From contig JADLSH010000268.1 of assembly GCA_016169945.1 (NCBI GenBank), forward strand, positions 142,001-206,000: a DNA stretch of 64,000 bases, written 5' to 3'. Shown one piece after another: positions 23,235-35,031 of the stretch (its first letter is position 1; every line of letters begins with the position of its first letter). Below the pieces are notes generated by a model. That model searched no databases. It saw only the letters and a list, made by a program, of their open reading frames with translations, and was not told where the DNA came from. A program made the position numbers and the translations under genes. The stretch comes from Trachythela sp. YZ-2020. Lineage: Eukaryota > Cnidaria > Anthozoa > Malacalcyonacea > Clavulariidae.

Positions 23235-25313
23235 ATGAACACTGAGAAATAACGAACAAAAAAGTTTTGATAGTATGAACATAGAAAAGAAACATTAATA
23301 TGCAGGCATTCTGGAATTCCGCGATGCCGCGATTTCGCGGAATCGTCCAAAAATCGCGGAATTTCGCGGAATCGTCCAAAAGTCGCAGAATTCCGCGGAA
23401 TTCTATTTAAATCGCGAAATTTAAACTTTGGCAAAGTATTTTTTTTATTTTTCTACTAAATTCACGTTTAGTATATATTTGTATAATCTGATACAGGACG
23501 TTTATCGTAAAATAAATGCCTTTCGAAATGAAATTTCCTTCAAAGTGGAAGGACTTGCACTTTCATTGACTTTCATCACGACAAGTAACATTTTGCAACT
23601 ACACTTCCGGTTCACGCGAAACTAAAACAAAAATACCATGCGTTTCATACGACAATAGTGAAAATATCAGTATTCACATTAACGATCTATACCAGTTTGG
23701 TTTCGTGAAAAAAAGTTCAATAATGTTTGAAGAAGATTCAGTTTTCCATGACCATGGATAAATTATACGTTGTAAAAACATTGGCAGAGCCGTAGAGGTT
23801 CCAAATACATCGGCGAAGCCTAAATATCACCTTGCTGTCAAGTAAATACCCCACAGCGTACTTTTCACGTTGACGACGGTCTGTTTTATTAATATTTCTT
23901 ATGAAATAGAACTTTTATTCCTCTTTCTAATATATTTCTTACTATCTGAATTTAAATGACCATACAATTACTGTTTATAGCTGTAGAAATTGATATTTAC
24001 CCTAGAAACGTATGAATTTTGCCCGCGGAATTTCTTTTTTGGCCGCGGAATTTCTTATTTTGGCCGCGGAATTTCTCATTTTGGCCGCGAAATTGACTTC
24101 AAAAATCCCGTGGAATTTTTCATTTTTGCCCGCGGATTTCCAGAATGCCTGAATATGGAGTAAAATGCGTTAAGCAATTTAAGGGAGGATTAATTATTTT
24201 TGGGGGCAGGCAAATTGGTAAGTATAATGGTTGGAAACATTTTCATCCCCCTCAACAATCTAGGCCAGCATAATTTCGATAACCCATTATTTAGTGTAGT
24301 TGCTTGCACGAGAAATATAAATAACCTCGTACCCAGGGTCTTCCCTTTTGTGGAGGAAAAACCCTGGTCAATTTCTCCAATCACAGTCACTTAAAACACT
24401 GTTATTCGCGAACCAATTGTTCAAATTTAAAAAGAAACCATCGTTACAAAGTTGGATGGCTACGCTTTAAAATGAATATAAGCATAAACGTTTTACTTTT
24501 TCAAAATTTACATATCATTTGAAGCGAGGACTTCGTTCTTTCTATACCCCTGCACACAGAAGGAGCTCCACATGCGCTACGTGTTTCTTCGTCTGGAAAT
24601 CCAGCTGGTAACACAAGTTTTTGCTACCTCTTTGTTGCGCACTTTGGTCAAACATTCATTGTAGTGATAAAACTTGTGGTCAAAGTTATCTCTGTCAAAT
24701 TTTTCAAAGTTATCCTCGGTCAGAGGATGTTGGCCACCTGAAATTCATTCTCTAATGATGAGCCACATAGCTTTCTCACTCCCATCTCATGGCTGGTGCA
24801 CATATATACTTAAGTTTGAATCCCAGAGAATCTGGGTGTAACAGTCTCACTGTAGTAGAATGTGAGCTTGAGTCTAACAATAACACAAACCAAGAGTATT
24901 GTACTCAATAACACAATTTTCATGTGACCATTCCGACGAATTTTTAGGATTTAAATATCAATATAATATGTTATAAAGTATTTTCCTATGCCATCAGCAG
25001 ATATTCTACTTCTCACCTCATCTCATCTCATATATAATTCTGTAATTTCTCCTATTCATGTTTTTTTCCGTTTTTCTTTACCTGCTAATATATTTTGTAA
25101 TGTTTTTTCCATATTTTGCTTATAGTTGTTTTCACTAAATCCATTTGATTGGTTTACTTTTTATCACCTGATCGCTTTTGTATTCACTATTAAAGCGCAT
25201 GTTTTTCCCTGACACACGCTACTAACTTCCAGACGAAGGGCCTTTGCATGAAACGTCGACGTTCTTATTGTACTTTTCAGAAAGATTGATCCAAAAGACC
25301 CGCAGTATTTCGT
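23235..25313 (+). repeat. Tandem array unit 3 (about 2079 bp)
   Basis: The most diverged unit, with the hAT-like element at 23303-24151 and the terminal exon at 24560-24611. It has a 10-bp deletion near 24990, and the poly(A) signal is changed to AATAAC. The array ends at ATGAACACTA (25314), after which unrelated sequence starts. Confidence 0.9.
24560..24611 (+). CDS. Third copy of the peptide terminal exon, variant
   Basis: Acceptor TACCCCTGCACACAG is retained. Two substitutions change Gly to Ala between the two cysteines and Ala to Ser near the C terminus. Both cysteines and the stop are conserved. The downstream AATAAA is mutated to AATAAC, so polyadenylation here may be weak. Confidence 0.5.
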
Positions 25314-25590
25314 ATGAACACTACCTAGACTGGCACCACACGTTCGAGATACTATAAAGTAGCAAACTCATTAAATGTCTTCACTGGCTTTAAATAAACA
25401 TTTTATGAGAAATGTAAAAATCCTGAAATATTCTATCTCGCTCTTTATAACAAAAGCTCTTAAAGCCTACTGAAAAGAATATTTAAATATTAGTCGCTTT
25501 AGGATAACCTTAATTAAAAGCATTCTAAAGTTTCCACAATTTAAGTAACCCTGAAAGTCAATTAAATTTTTGTTTTTGTTCTTATATAAC

Positions 25591-26190
25591 CAGGCCGACC
25601 TCCCCAACAAGGCCAACTAGGCTAACCACCCCAACAAGGCCAACTAGGCCAACCATCCCAACAAGGCCAACCACCCCAACAAGGCCAACCACCCCAACAA
25701 AGCCGACCACCCCAACAAGGCCAACCACCCCAACAAGGCCAACCACCCCAACAATGCCAACCACACCAACAAGGCCAACCACACCAACAAGGCCAACCAC
25801 CCCAACAAAGCCGACCACCCCAACAAGGCCGACCACCCCAACAAGGCCAACCACCCCAACAAGGCCAACCACCCCAACAAGGCCGACCACCCCAACAAGG
25901 CCAACCACCCCAACAAGGCCAACCATCCCAACAAGGCCAACCACCCCAACAAGGCCAACCACCCCAACAAGGCCAACCACACCAACAAGGCCAACCACCC
26001 CAAAAAGGCCAACTCCCCCGCCCAACACGGCCAACCACTGCAACAAGGCCAACCACCGCAACAAGGCCAACCACCGCAACAAGGCCAACCACCGCAACAA
26101 GGCCAACCAACGCAACAAGGCCAACCACCGCAATAAGGCCAACCACCGCAACAAGGCCAACCACCGCAACAAGAGCAACCATCAGAACCA
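25591..26190 (+). repeat. 18-bp minisatellite, AACAAGGCCAACCACCCC type
   Basis: About 33 head-to-tail copies of an 18-bp unit. The last third is a CCGCAACAAGGCCAACCA variant. Because 18 is a multiple of three, several frames are open (PTTPTR repeats on plus, GWLALL-like repeats on minus). No start context or splice signal supports a real gene. Confidence 0.9.
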
Positions 26191-26588
26191 CAGCAACACC
26201 GCAACAAGGAGCAGGTGTTGAAATATTCACTAAAACACTTGATTTTTTCTCAAGAAAACTAGCTTTAAATGTATAGATATTATGCCTTGGTTTATTATTA
26301 ACAATAATATAACACCTTAGTAGATTCTCGTCATTTAATTGGTTGATTATGATCACGTGACGTTGAAATAAAGTTTCCATTTTCATGATCGTGAAATGAT
26401 CGGTTTCCATAGCAACAGGGCACCCTCTCTTCCTTGGTAAAAGTAATGTTATTCAAGAGGTCAAGTTTCTAGGTATAAAAAAGCCAACATACTTCACCCA
26501 GGCCCTATAATTATTTTGTTCATTATGATAAGTACTTAATATGAGCTCTTTTCTGCTATATGTAAGAAATAGAAAACATTTTCCGTGT

Positions 26589-27290
26589 TTCTATTTAACA
26601 ATTAGTCGCCGAAGGCGAGGTGATTACAAGCCTATAGTCACTGAGCCGAAGGCGAAGTGACTATAGGCTTGTAATCACCGAGCCTGAGGCGACTAATTGT
26701 TTTAGTAGAAATTTCAAAGAGAAAAACAAACACAGAAAGTTATGAGGTCAGTTGAAAAGGCTATAGGACAAAATTCAGCGCTTTTCTCAGCGGCCGGTTA
26801 TTAAAAACATGCCGGCAAAAGACGAATGTCAAAAACATATCGAAGCGAAACAAAAACAAACAATTTCGTGAGAAAAATAGCTACTTTGAAAGGGCTCAAA
26901 TACAAAGTAGAATAGTTTTAAAAATATATCACAGCTAGGTTTTTGCTGAATATAACGATATAAATGAGGATAAAACGAATAATTTTCAAAATATACACTT
27001 GAGTGGTTGAGCCGTACGGAAAAAGTTTTATACATTTCAACAGCGAGAAAACGCTGCCTTTCATGGAAGAAAAATAGTGTATTTGTTATCGCTTACCTTT
27101 AAAAATGTCAAAAATATATCCTCCTTTAATTTAGTGGCAATTTTTTTCATTTAAAACTTTGAATCAGGCTCAAAAAACGATTTTTGTTTTAAATTCGGCA
27201 GCTTGCGAAGAAGCCATTTTGAAAAAAAAAGTGATAGTCGCTGACCAGTGACTATCACTTTTTAGTAGAAATTTCCAGGTGACTATCGAT
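26589..27290 (-). mobile_element. Fold-back element, copy 1
   Basis: It begins TTTCTATTTAACAATTAGTC, then an almost perfect 104-bp hairpin (26598-26701, arms CGCCGAAGGCGA and TGATTACAAGCCTATAG). Internal sequence of about 500 bp ends with GATAGTC...GACTATCACTTTTT hairpin arms. The same element recurs inverted at 27300-28001. Confidence 0.8.
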
Positions 27291-27299
27291 TTTCCTGCA

Positions 27300-28001
27300 T
27301 GCTGATTGGTCCAAATTGAGCTTCTAAAAAGTGATAGTCACTGGTCAGTGACTATCACTTTTTTTTTCAAAATGGCTTCTTCGCAAGCTGCCGAATTTAA
27401 AACAAAAATCGTTTTTTTGAGCCTGATTCAAAGTTTTAAATGAAAAAAACTGCCGCTAAATTAAAGGAGGATATATTTTTGACATTTTTAAAGGTAAGCG
27501 ATAACAAATACACTATTTTTCTTCCATGAAAGGCAGCGTTTTCCCGCTGTTGAAATGAACATGTATAAAACTTTTTCCGTACGGCTCAACCACTCAAGTG
27601 TATATTTTGAAAATTATTCGTTTTATCCTCATTTATATCGTTATATTCAGCAAAAACCTAGCTGTGATATATTTTTAAAACCATTCTACTTTGTTTTTGA
27701 GCCTTTCCAAAGTATTTTTCTCATGAAATTGTTTGTTTTTGTTTCGCTTCGATATGTTTTTGACACTCGTCTTTTGCCGGCATGTTTTTAATAACCGGCC
27801 TCTGAGAAAAGCGCTGAATTTTGTCCTATAGCCTTTTCAACTGACCTCATAACTTTCTGTGTTTGTTTTTCTCTTTGAAATTTCTACTAAAACAATTAGT
27901 CGCCTCAGGCTCGGTGATTACAAGCCTATAGTCACTTCGCCTTCGGCTCAGTGACTATAGGCTTGTAATCACCTCGCCTTCGGCGACTAATTGTTAAATA
28001 G
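27300..28001 (+). mobile_element. Fold-back element, copy 2
   Basis: Inverted partner of copy 1, nearly identical over its length, so 26589-28001 could fold into a cruciform of about 700 bp per arm. It contains a 78-codon frame (27555-27791) that is also found in the other copies, with scattered changes. I see no domain and treat it as non-coding. Confidence 0.8.
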
Positions 28002-28070
28002 AGGCTCAATTTGGACCAATCAGAATGCAGGAAAAGCAATAGACACCTCACAATTTCTACTAAACACTTA

Positions 28071-28185
28071 TAGAAACACGCGTGGGAGTTTGGGAGAACG
28101 AGAAATAATCAGTGGGAAACGAGCTCGTAGGGCGAGTTTTTCCACGCTATTTCGAGTTCACCCAAACTCCCACAAGTGTTTCTAT
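28071..28185. repeat. Imperfect hairpin between fold-back copies
   Basis: AGAAACACGCGTGGGAGTTTGGG pairs (as AGAAACAC, GTGGGAGTTTGGG) with CCCAAACTCCCACAAGTGTTTCT. The loop holds CGAGCTCG. Confidence 0.7.
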
Positions 28186-28930
28186 TTAACAATTAGTCGC
28201 CGAAGGCGAGATGATTACAAGCCTATAGTCACTGAGCCGAAGGCGAAGTGACTATAGGCTTGTAATCACCGAGCCTGAGGCGACTAATTGTTTTAGTAGA
28301 AATTTCAAAGAGAAAAACAAACACAGAAAGTTATGAGGTCAGTTGAAAAGGCTATAGGATAAAATTCAGCGCTTTTCTCAGAGGCCGGTTATTAAAAACA
28401 TGCCGGCAAAAGACGAGTGTCAAAAACATATCGAAGCGAAACAAAAACAAACAATTTCATGAGAAAAATACTTTGGAAAGGCTCAAATACAAAGTAGAAT
28501 GGTTTTAAAAATATATCACAGCTAGGTTTTTGCTGAATATAACGATATAAATGAGGATAAAACGAATAATTTTCAAAATAAACACTTGTGGTTGAGCCGT
28601 ACGGAAAAAGTTTTATACATGTTCATTTCAACAGCGAGAAAACGCTGCCTTTCATGGAAGAAAAATAGTGTATTTGTTATCGCTTACCTTTAAAAATGTC
28701 AAAAATATATCCTCCTTTAATTTAGCGGCAGTTTTTTTCATTTAAAACTTTGAATCAGTCTCAAAAAAACGATTTTTGTTTTAAATTCGGCAGCTTGCGA
28801 AGAAGCCATTTTGAAAAAAAAAGTGATAGTCACTGAGCAGTGACTATCACTTTTTAGAGGCTCAATTTGGACCAATCAGCATGCAGGAAAATCGATAGTC
28901 ACCTGGAAATTTCTACTAAAAGTATATAGA
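28180..28930 (-). mobile_element. Fold-back element, copy 3
   Basis: Same orientation as copy 1. It starts TTTCTATTTAACAATTAGTCG and ends near GGAAATTTCTACTAAA, with the internal AAAGTGATAGTCACTGAGCA hairpin. Confidence 0.8.
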
Positions 28931-29204
28931 AACAGAGGAAAAAATGTTTTCTATTTTTTTTATAATATAACTCAAAAGACATTTTTTAAACTCGATTAAT
29001 TTACAAATTCTCATTACGTACGCGTGCTGACCTTTGCTCGTCAATTTCGCTGCAAGAAAACAACTCTGTTTGAAAAATAACTGTCGAAAATGTGTAAAAG
29101 CATTAAAATTGTTTTTAAATAGTATTCAAAGTTTTATAATTCGCATTAAATTTGTTTTTTTTTATGATTTTACATTTTGGCTGGAAAATTTCCGTGTTTC
29201 TATA

Positions 29205-29998
29205 CAGTATTAGTAGAAATTGTGAGGTGTCTATTGCTTTTCCTGCATTCTGATTGGTCCAAATTGAGCCTCTAAAAAGTGTTAGTAGAAATTGTCAGGT
29301 GACTATTGCTTTTCCTGCATTCTGATTGGTCCAAATTGAGCCTCTAAAAAAGTGATAGTCACTGCCCAGTGACTATCACTTTTTTCAAAATGGCTTCTTC
29401 GCAAGCTGCCGAATTTAAAACAAAAATCGGCTTTTTAAGCCTCATTCAAAGTTTTAAATGAAAAAAACTGCCGCTAAATTCAAGTAGGATATATTTTTGA
29501 CATTTTCAAAGGTAAGCGATAACAAATACACTATTTTTCTTCCATGAAAGGCAGCGTTTTCTCGCTGTTGAAATGTATAAAACTTTTTCCTTACGGCTCA
29601 ACCACTCAAGTGTTTATTTTGAAAATTATTCGTTTTATCCTCATTTATATCGTTATATTCAGCAAACACCTAGCTGTGATATATTTTTAAAACCATTCTA
29701 CTTTGTATTTGAGCCCTTTCAAAGTATTTTTCTCACGAAATTGTTTGTTTTTGTTTCGCTTCGATATGTTTTTGACACTCGTCTTTTGCCGGCATGTTTT
29801 TAATAACCGGCCGCTGAGAAAAGCGTTGAATTTTGTATATAACTTTCTGTGTTTGTTTTTCTCTTTGAAATTTCTACTAAAACAATTAGTCGCCTCAGGC
29901 TCGGTGATTACAAGCCTATAGTCACTTCGCCTTCGGCTCAGTGACTATAGGCTTGTAATCACCTCGCCTTCGGCGACTAATTGTTAAATAGAAACACG
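29205..29998 (+). mobile_element. Fold-back element, copy 4
   Basis: Inverted relative to copy 3. It has extra tandem sequence at its start (TTAGTAGAAATTGT...TTGCTTTTCCTGCATTCTGA twice) and ends GGCGACTAATTGTTAAATAG. It completes two opposed palindromic pairs in 3.4 kb. Confidence 0.8.
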
Positions 29999-30289
29999 CA
30001 TCTCGACCAATCAGCACGCGCGTACTATAAATGTTATATTATGAAGCTGAATTATCACGTAAAAATTTGTTTTATCGGAACTTTTGGGAATATTTGCTGC
30101 AGACATATTGCGCATTAGTAGCCAAATACAGTTTGGTTGACATAGTTCATGTACTTTGGACATCTATATCCCTTGTGAGATACAATATTCTTGACTTGCC
30201 ACTCGGTCATGTTGGTGGTATGTCAACAAAATTAAGAATCTCATTATCTTTCATTGAATTTGGCACCAACATGGCCGCCGTTTGATTGT

Positions 30290-30294
30290 TTTTA

Positions 30295-30325
<31 letters not shown>

Positions 30326-30914
30326 AAAATATATTTATACACGGTATAGCCTTTCAGTATAAATAACTGCTTTTCAAAGGGCCGTGTTACAAAATAATTG
30401 CCATTGTAGTTATCTTCAAACGACATTTTAGTCAAACGTTATCCCTAAGATATCGTTTGAGAGATAAGACTGTTAAGTTTGGTAAATTATTAATTATTTC
30501 AATAGGTAATTCGTTCCAGGAAATAGCAGCTCTATAAGAAAAGCTTCGTTTAAGAAAATGTGTTTCAGGTTTTGCCAACGCTAACTTACTTCGTAAATTA
30601 CTTCGTAAAAAATTCGTAAAAAATTACTTCGTAAATTGTGATTTACGTTTTCACATATATTAAAAAGATCAGATATGTATTTCGGCAATTTTCCGGTTAA
30701 CGCTTTGAATGTTGTTATAGTTTCACGGGTTTTTAACACTTTATCCATCGGTAACCAACTTAGTTTAGTAGGTATTTCACTCGAACGAATTTCGTATGGA
30801 TCACCCGTTATCACACGCGCAGCTCTCCTTTGTAATTTGGATAGTTTGTTAATGTGGGAACTACACCCATCATTCCAAATTACCGAACAGTAAGTGAAGT
30901 ATGGGATTGGTTGG
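30290..30914 (-). mobile_element. CR1-like LINE 3' end
   Basis: Minus-strand peptide pieces YFTYCSVIWNDGC, LQRRAARVITGDPYEIRSSE, KLSWLPMDKVLKTRE and GKLPKYISDLFN are the standard post-RT region of CR1-type LINEs. A local tandem expansion of TTACGAAGTAA (30590-30650) disrupts the frame. The 3' tail is the (AAT)n-type run at 30290-30326. Confidence 0.75.
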
Positions 30915-31071
30915 AAATCAAGACATGATATGTTTGGGCCGTGGACGGGGACACATACAGAACTCTCGGGTTAAATTGACGACCCCATTACACTGCGAAG
31001 TACGAAAACAATGATATAACATGAAGTATACATTCACAGAAGCGTGAGCGGGTCAAAATAACCTGGGGCCG

Positions 31072-32341
31072 GTTGTTCAAAAGCCGGTTAACGCTAATCC
31101 AGGGTTAAATTTGCCTAACCCAGGGTTAAATTTTAACCTTAGGTTTGTTTGCGTTGTTCAAAGCTAGATTAACCGTAACCCAGGGTTAAGCTTGCTAATC
31201 GGCCGATTAACTCGTAAAAATGGACGTCGAAAGGAGTGGAAAACACGTAAACACACAAAAATCTCGGTGAAACAAAGAGTGTACAAAGATTTTATGGATG
31301 AAAACCAACCTCCAACAGTAAATTTTAAGCCTTTGAATATTATTGAGATTCTTATTCCGTTATTCGTCTGTACGAGCCATTGAATTGCTTTACCTATACA
31401 TGCTGGCGTTAAATTTTACGAGCATTAAAGACACAACAATTTAGATTGTCATGGTCTAAGCATGGACATCATAGTTAATACTGTAGACTACGTCGGTCTT
31501 CGGCCAATTTTACAATAGAAGTACTACGCCTATAGCCCTTAAAATGGTTTTCAAAATATAGTTTTATGTTTGGCATAAAGTCCTAAACATGATATTGTAC
31601 AATGAAGTAAAATAAATTACCTCACGAAAGCTTTGAAATGCCATCTTTCAACTATTGCCACCAATATTGTTCGAAAAATATATTTACTCAGAACCCTTTT
31701 TCTTTTGCCAAACAATTCGGTTGCCAGCAGTTTTAATTTACAAGTTCCCATTTGCTTTTCTTGAACATCACATGTTTCTGCACATCTAATGCCTGCAGAC
31801 TCAGTGTATTACTAACAAATATTGATTTTGAAAGCTGTAAAACAACTTTGCTTTGGCTTCTTTTTTCTATTTTCATGTTTTGTTAGGATCTTCCGCAATA
31901 CGCATGCGTTGACAATTGTTTTTCAACTTCAAAAAAATGGAATTTCATTTGATTGGCTGCCATAAGTCTAATTTTGTTCTCAATAATGAGCAAATTTAAT
32001 TTTATATGTTCTATTTCTCATTTGTTTGGTCTATATAAACGGTTTTGATCAAGTATTATTTTATCTCGGAACTTTCTAAAATGCTCGAATTCATGTCTGA
32101 ATAGTTTAATTTCAGTTGCTTCATGTTTTGACGCACGCTTTTCAGCCAAGCAAAAACGTTCTTATATTAGATATATATTTTAACATAGATAAATTTCTTA
32201 ACCCAGGGTTAACTAATCGTACCGCTAACCGACCTTTGAGCAACGCCAAATTAACCCAGGATTAGCTAACCCAGGGTTAAGGATTTTTAACTAATCTAAT
32301 CCTGGGTTAAGTTAACCGGCTTTTGAACAACCGGCCCCAGG
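31072..32341. mobile_element. TIR transposon with CCAGGGTTAA repeats, 1.27 kb
   Basis: It begins CCTGGGGCCGGTTGTTCAA and ends with the reverse complement TTGAACAACCGGCCCCAGG, a perfect 19-bp inverted end. The termini continue with GCCGGTTAAC and several inverted and direct copies of AACCCAGGGTTAA. One short ORF (31192-31383) has no recognisable domain, so the element is probably non-autonomous. The superfamily is unclear (PIF/Harbinger or ISL2EU are possibilities) because no target duplication is evident. Confidence 0.75.
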
Positions 32342-33392
32342 GGCACAAGGTGTCCGAAGATTATCCATGATTATAGATTATCTATATTTGAGCAAATTGC
32401 AGAAATACAATAGATATCAGTACAATAATGCTCTTCAGTGCTTAATAGGAGCATGTAAACGTGGCAATTAATAGATATAGAGGCTTTCCAGGAATTTATC
32501 CTTCTTGGATCTCAACTCAATCCTGATTCCTGATCCCTAACCTTTGCCAATGGGGTGCCAATTACTTTACTATTACCTTGCACTGGTTGATGCTGACTTT
32601 TTTGAGCGAGTGCTGATTTTATCTCGGGGGGGGGGACGATACGCACCTGCTGCACTCCCAAGAAATACAGCTATGTTTGCCGATGGCTGTCTCTCCAGGA
32701 CATGCTGTAGTTACATGACTGATGATGCATTATGGCTTGTTGACGGTCACCCTCTGCTCCATCTCCAGCTGGGTCTATCCTTGAGGTATGAAAATATAAA
32801 GCAAAATACTTCTCGTATTATTAAAACATGATTGCTGCTGTTCAATGAAATTTCCCACCATTTATAAATCCTCTCATGTTTGCCCAACGAATTATAATTC
32901 TAAAATTGGTAATTTTTGCCTTTTTAGCCACTTTTTCAGAAACTGAGAAAGTGGCCAATTTTCGCCAAAAAGAAAGGGGTTAGCCTTAACCACTGCCTTA
33001 ACTTTTCGGTCAAAAATCGCCACTTTTTCAAAAACTAAAAAAGTGGCCAAATCTAGTAAAATATAGAACATAACCAGGAAAATGAGCTTAACCCAAATTG
33101 TGTCACTTTTAATCTTACGAGGAGATTTTAAAGCGCATGCACTAGGAGTGTATTAAGAAATCAATCAGACGGACGAAAATATTCGATCCCTTTTCTATAT
33201 TTCTGTAATATTCACGCCATCCTTTTATGTTATAAAAGGCGTTTGTATTTTGTTCCATTTTGTGGAGTTAAACAAACTTTAAGTTAAATTTCAGTTTGAA
33301 CAAATAACTTAGTGGGAACTTTGAAATTTCTAATTGCTGGACCTCCATGAAAATCACTACGGTGAGCAGAGCATTCCTGTTAAAATATTGTT
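32342..33392. other. No supported gene
   Basis: Two small hairpins share GCCACTTTTTCA...AAAGTGGC (near 32930 and 33020). A poly-G run is at 32627. An ORF at 32544-32831 lacks a recognisable domain. Confidence 0.45.
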
Positions 33393-33393
33393 C

Positions 33394-33489
<96 letters not shown>
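33393..33489 (+). repeat. (AAT)n microsatellite, about 97 bp
   Basis: Uninterrupted AAT trinucleotide run. The poly-Leu minus-strand ORF across it is an artefact. Confidence 0.95.
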
Positions 33490-33490
<1 letters not shown>

Positions 33491-33702
33491 GTATATAACA
33501 TGAACATTACAACACTACTATAAAATTCAATTGAACAGGTTGTTTAAAAAGTTTAAGAATACTTGTAATTCTCGTCACTTGTATATTATTGTATATTTAG
33601 AAGTTAATATAATTTTGTGTTCTTCGCTACTTGCTTTTTAATCCCGATCATCGATTTTATCTCTGGTGGAACTGTTTTGCTCTTATATGAAGGATGAAAA
33701 AC

Positions 33703-33826
33703 AAGAAATTTAGTGTAGAAGAAAAAAATTGGATCTTGTTGATCGGTCAAAGAGCGAGTAAATAGTTTTACTCGCTCTTTGACCGATAAACAAGATCCAA
33801 TTTTTTTCTTCTACACTAAATTTCTT
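33703..33826. repeat. Perfect 124-bp hairpin
   Basis: Arms AAGAAATTTAGTGTAGAAG...GATCGGTCAAAGAGCGAGTAAA and their reverse complement are nearly mismatch-free, with only about three loop bases (TAG). Confidence 0.9.
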
Positions 33827-34576
33827 ATATTATAGCCTATTTGTAGGAAAATACTTGGGATAAAGCTATTTTTATCTTGTGCACGAAATATGCAGCAATA
33901 TTTAAAAAAAAGAATTAACTCTTACAAAACTTGACATTAACTTCAATCAAATAAAAGTCCAGTTTGAAAAGGGCTTTTTACCAGGAATTTTTCTTCGGTG
34001 AACATGGTGTCTATTTTTCATTTGAGTTTTTGTTTGCAGGCCACAAGAAAAATTGACGGGTGTCTATGATTTAAGTTACCCATAGGGACCACTTCAGGCG
34101 ATCGGTTGATGAAACAACGCTAAGAGAACAAAACGTTTAAGATGTCGAAGCGAGCGGTAATCATTCTAATCATTATCTCCACTTTGGTTCCCAAATTTTG
34201 GTAGGTAGAGTCATTCTGCTCTGGTGCCTTTTGTCTCATAACTAGTCTTTTATTGATGAATGAAATTCTTTACTTTTTTAAGGATGGAGGTAAGAATCAT
34301 TCCCACGAACTCCAAAAGCGAATCTATTGGTATGTGGTCAACCTGATTCTGGTCAAATTAACCTAAATTCCGGCCTTTTCAAACATATCTAACATAAGAC
34401 CTTTTCAAACATATCTAACATAACCAGTAAAGTAATTTACATAACCTTTCAGTTCATTTTTCTCACCAAATATCATTCATGTCTTATCATTGAAGAATAC
34501 GAACATTTTAATCATCGTTGCATATCTTATACAAAATGGCCCTTTATGCTATATATATTTCAAACTACAAGACGTT

Positions 34577-34688
34577 ATTTTTTCTGCATCTCACTCGATT
34601 GAAATTAAGGTGGAAGGTTTAGGTGGTGAATATTATTACCACCTAAACCTTCTACCTTAATTTCAATCGAGTGAGATGCTGAAAAAAA
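34577..34688. repeat. Hairpin with GCATCTCACTCGATTGAA ends
   Basis: Arms GCATCTCACTCGATTGAA, ATTAAGGTGGAAGGTTTAGG and their near-exact complements. The terminal motif also ends the inverted blocks bordering the 10-kb insert at 38266 and 48087. Confidence 0.9.
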
Positions 34689-34925
34689 AGATCTGGTAGT
34701 TTACCTTAATTATCACAACCCGCAGTACCCGCATCTATATATATATTTCTAAAATTCATTAATTATTCATAAGCAAAATACAAAGGAAACTCGTGACCCG
34801 TAGCGGATCTATATATTTGATATAGACTTGCTCAAATTTTCTCCGTCAGTTTTTACAGCGTAGATAACATCAATCTTCAAAATTCCAACGCCATTGAGCG
34901 TACAAAACGAGTCATTTTAGAAGTC

Positions 34926-35024
34926 ATATACAAACCTTGCAGTTCGACCTTTATCAGATCTAAAACACTCGGCTGCGCCTCGATGTTTTAAATCAGATAA
35001 AGACCTCTCGTGCGGTTTGTATAT
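34926..35024. repeat. Snap-back hairpin adjacent to the Gypsy 5' LTR
   Basis: The outer arms ATATACAAACC and GGTTTGTATAT are perfect. The inner arms (TTTATCAGAT and ATCAGATAAA, AAAACA and TGTTTT) are imperfect. The loop has TCGGCTGCGCCTCGA. It ends three bases before the Gypsy target duplication. Confidence 0.8.
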
Positions 35025-35031
35025 ATTACAT

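Noticed and set aside
25582..26410. Long Gly/Trp/Leu-rich minus-strand ORFs and a PTTPTR plus-strand ORF
   Set aside because: Translation of an 18-bp minisatellite; no start context, signal or splice support.
27555..27791. 78-codon ORF conserved in several fold-back copies
   Set aside because: Similarity extends equally over the whole element, and one reverse-strand copy has changed length; no sign of coding constraint.
33268..33507. Poly-leucine ORF
   Set aside because: Translation of an (AAT)n microsatellite.
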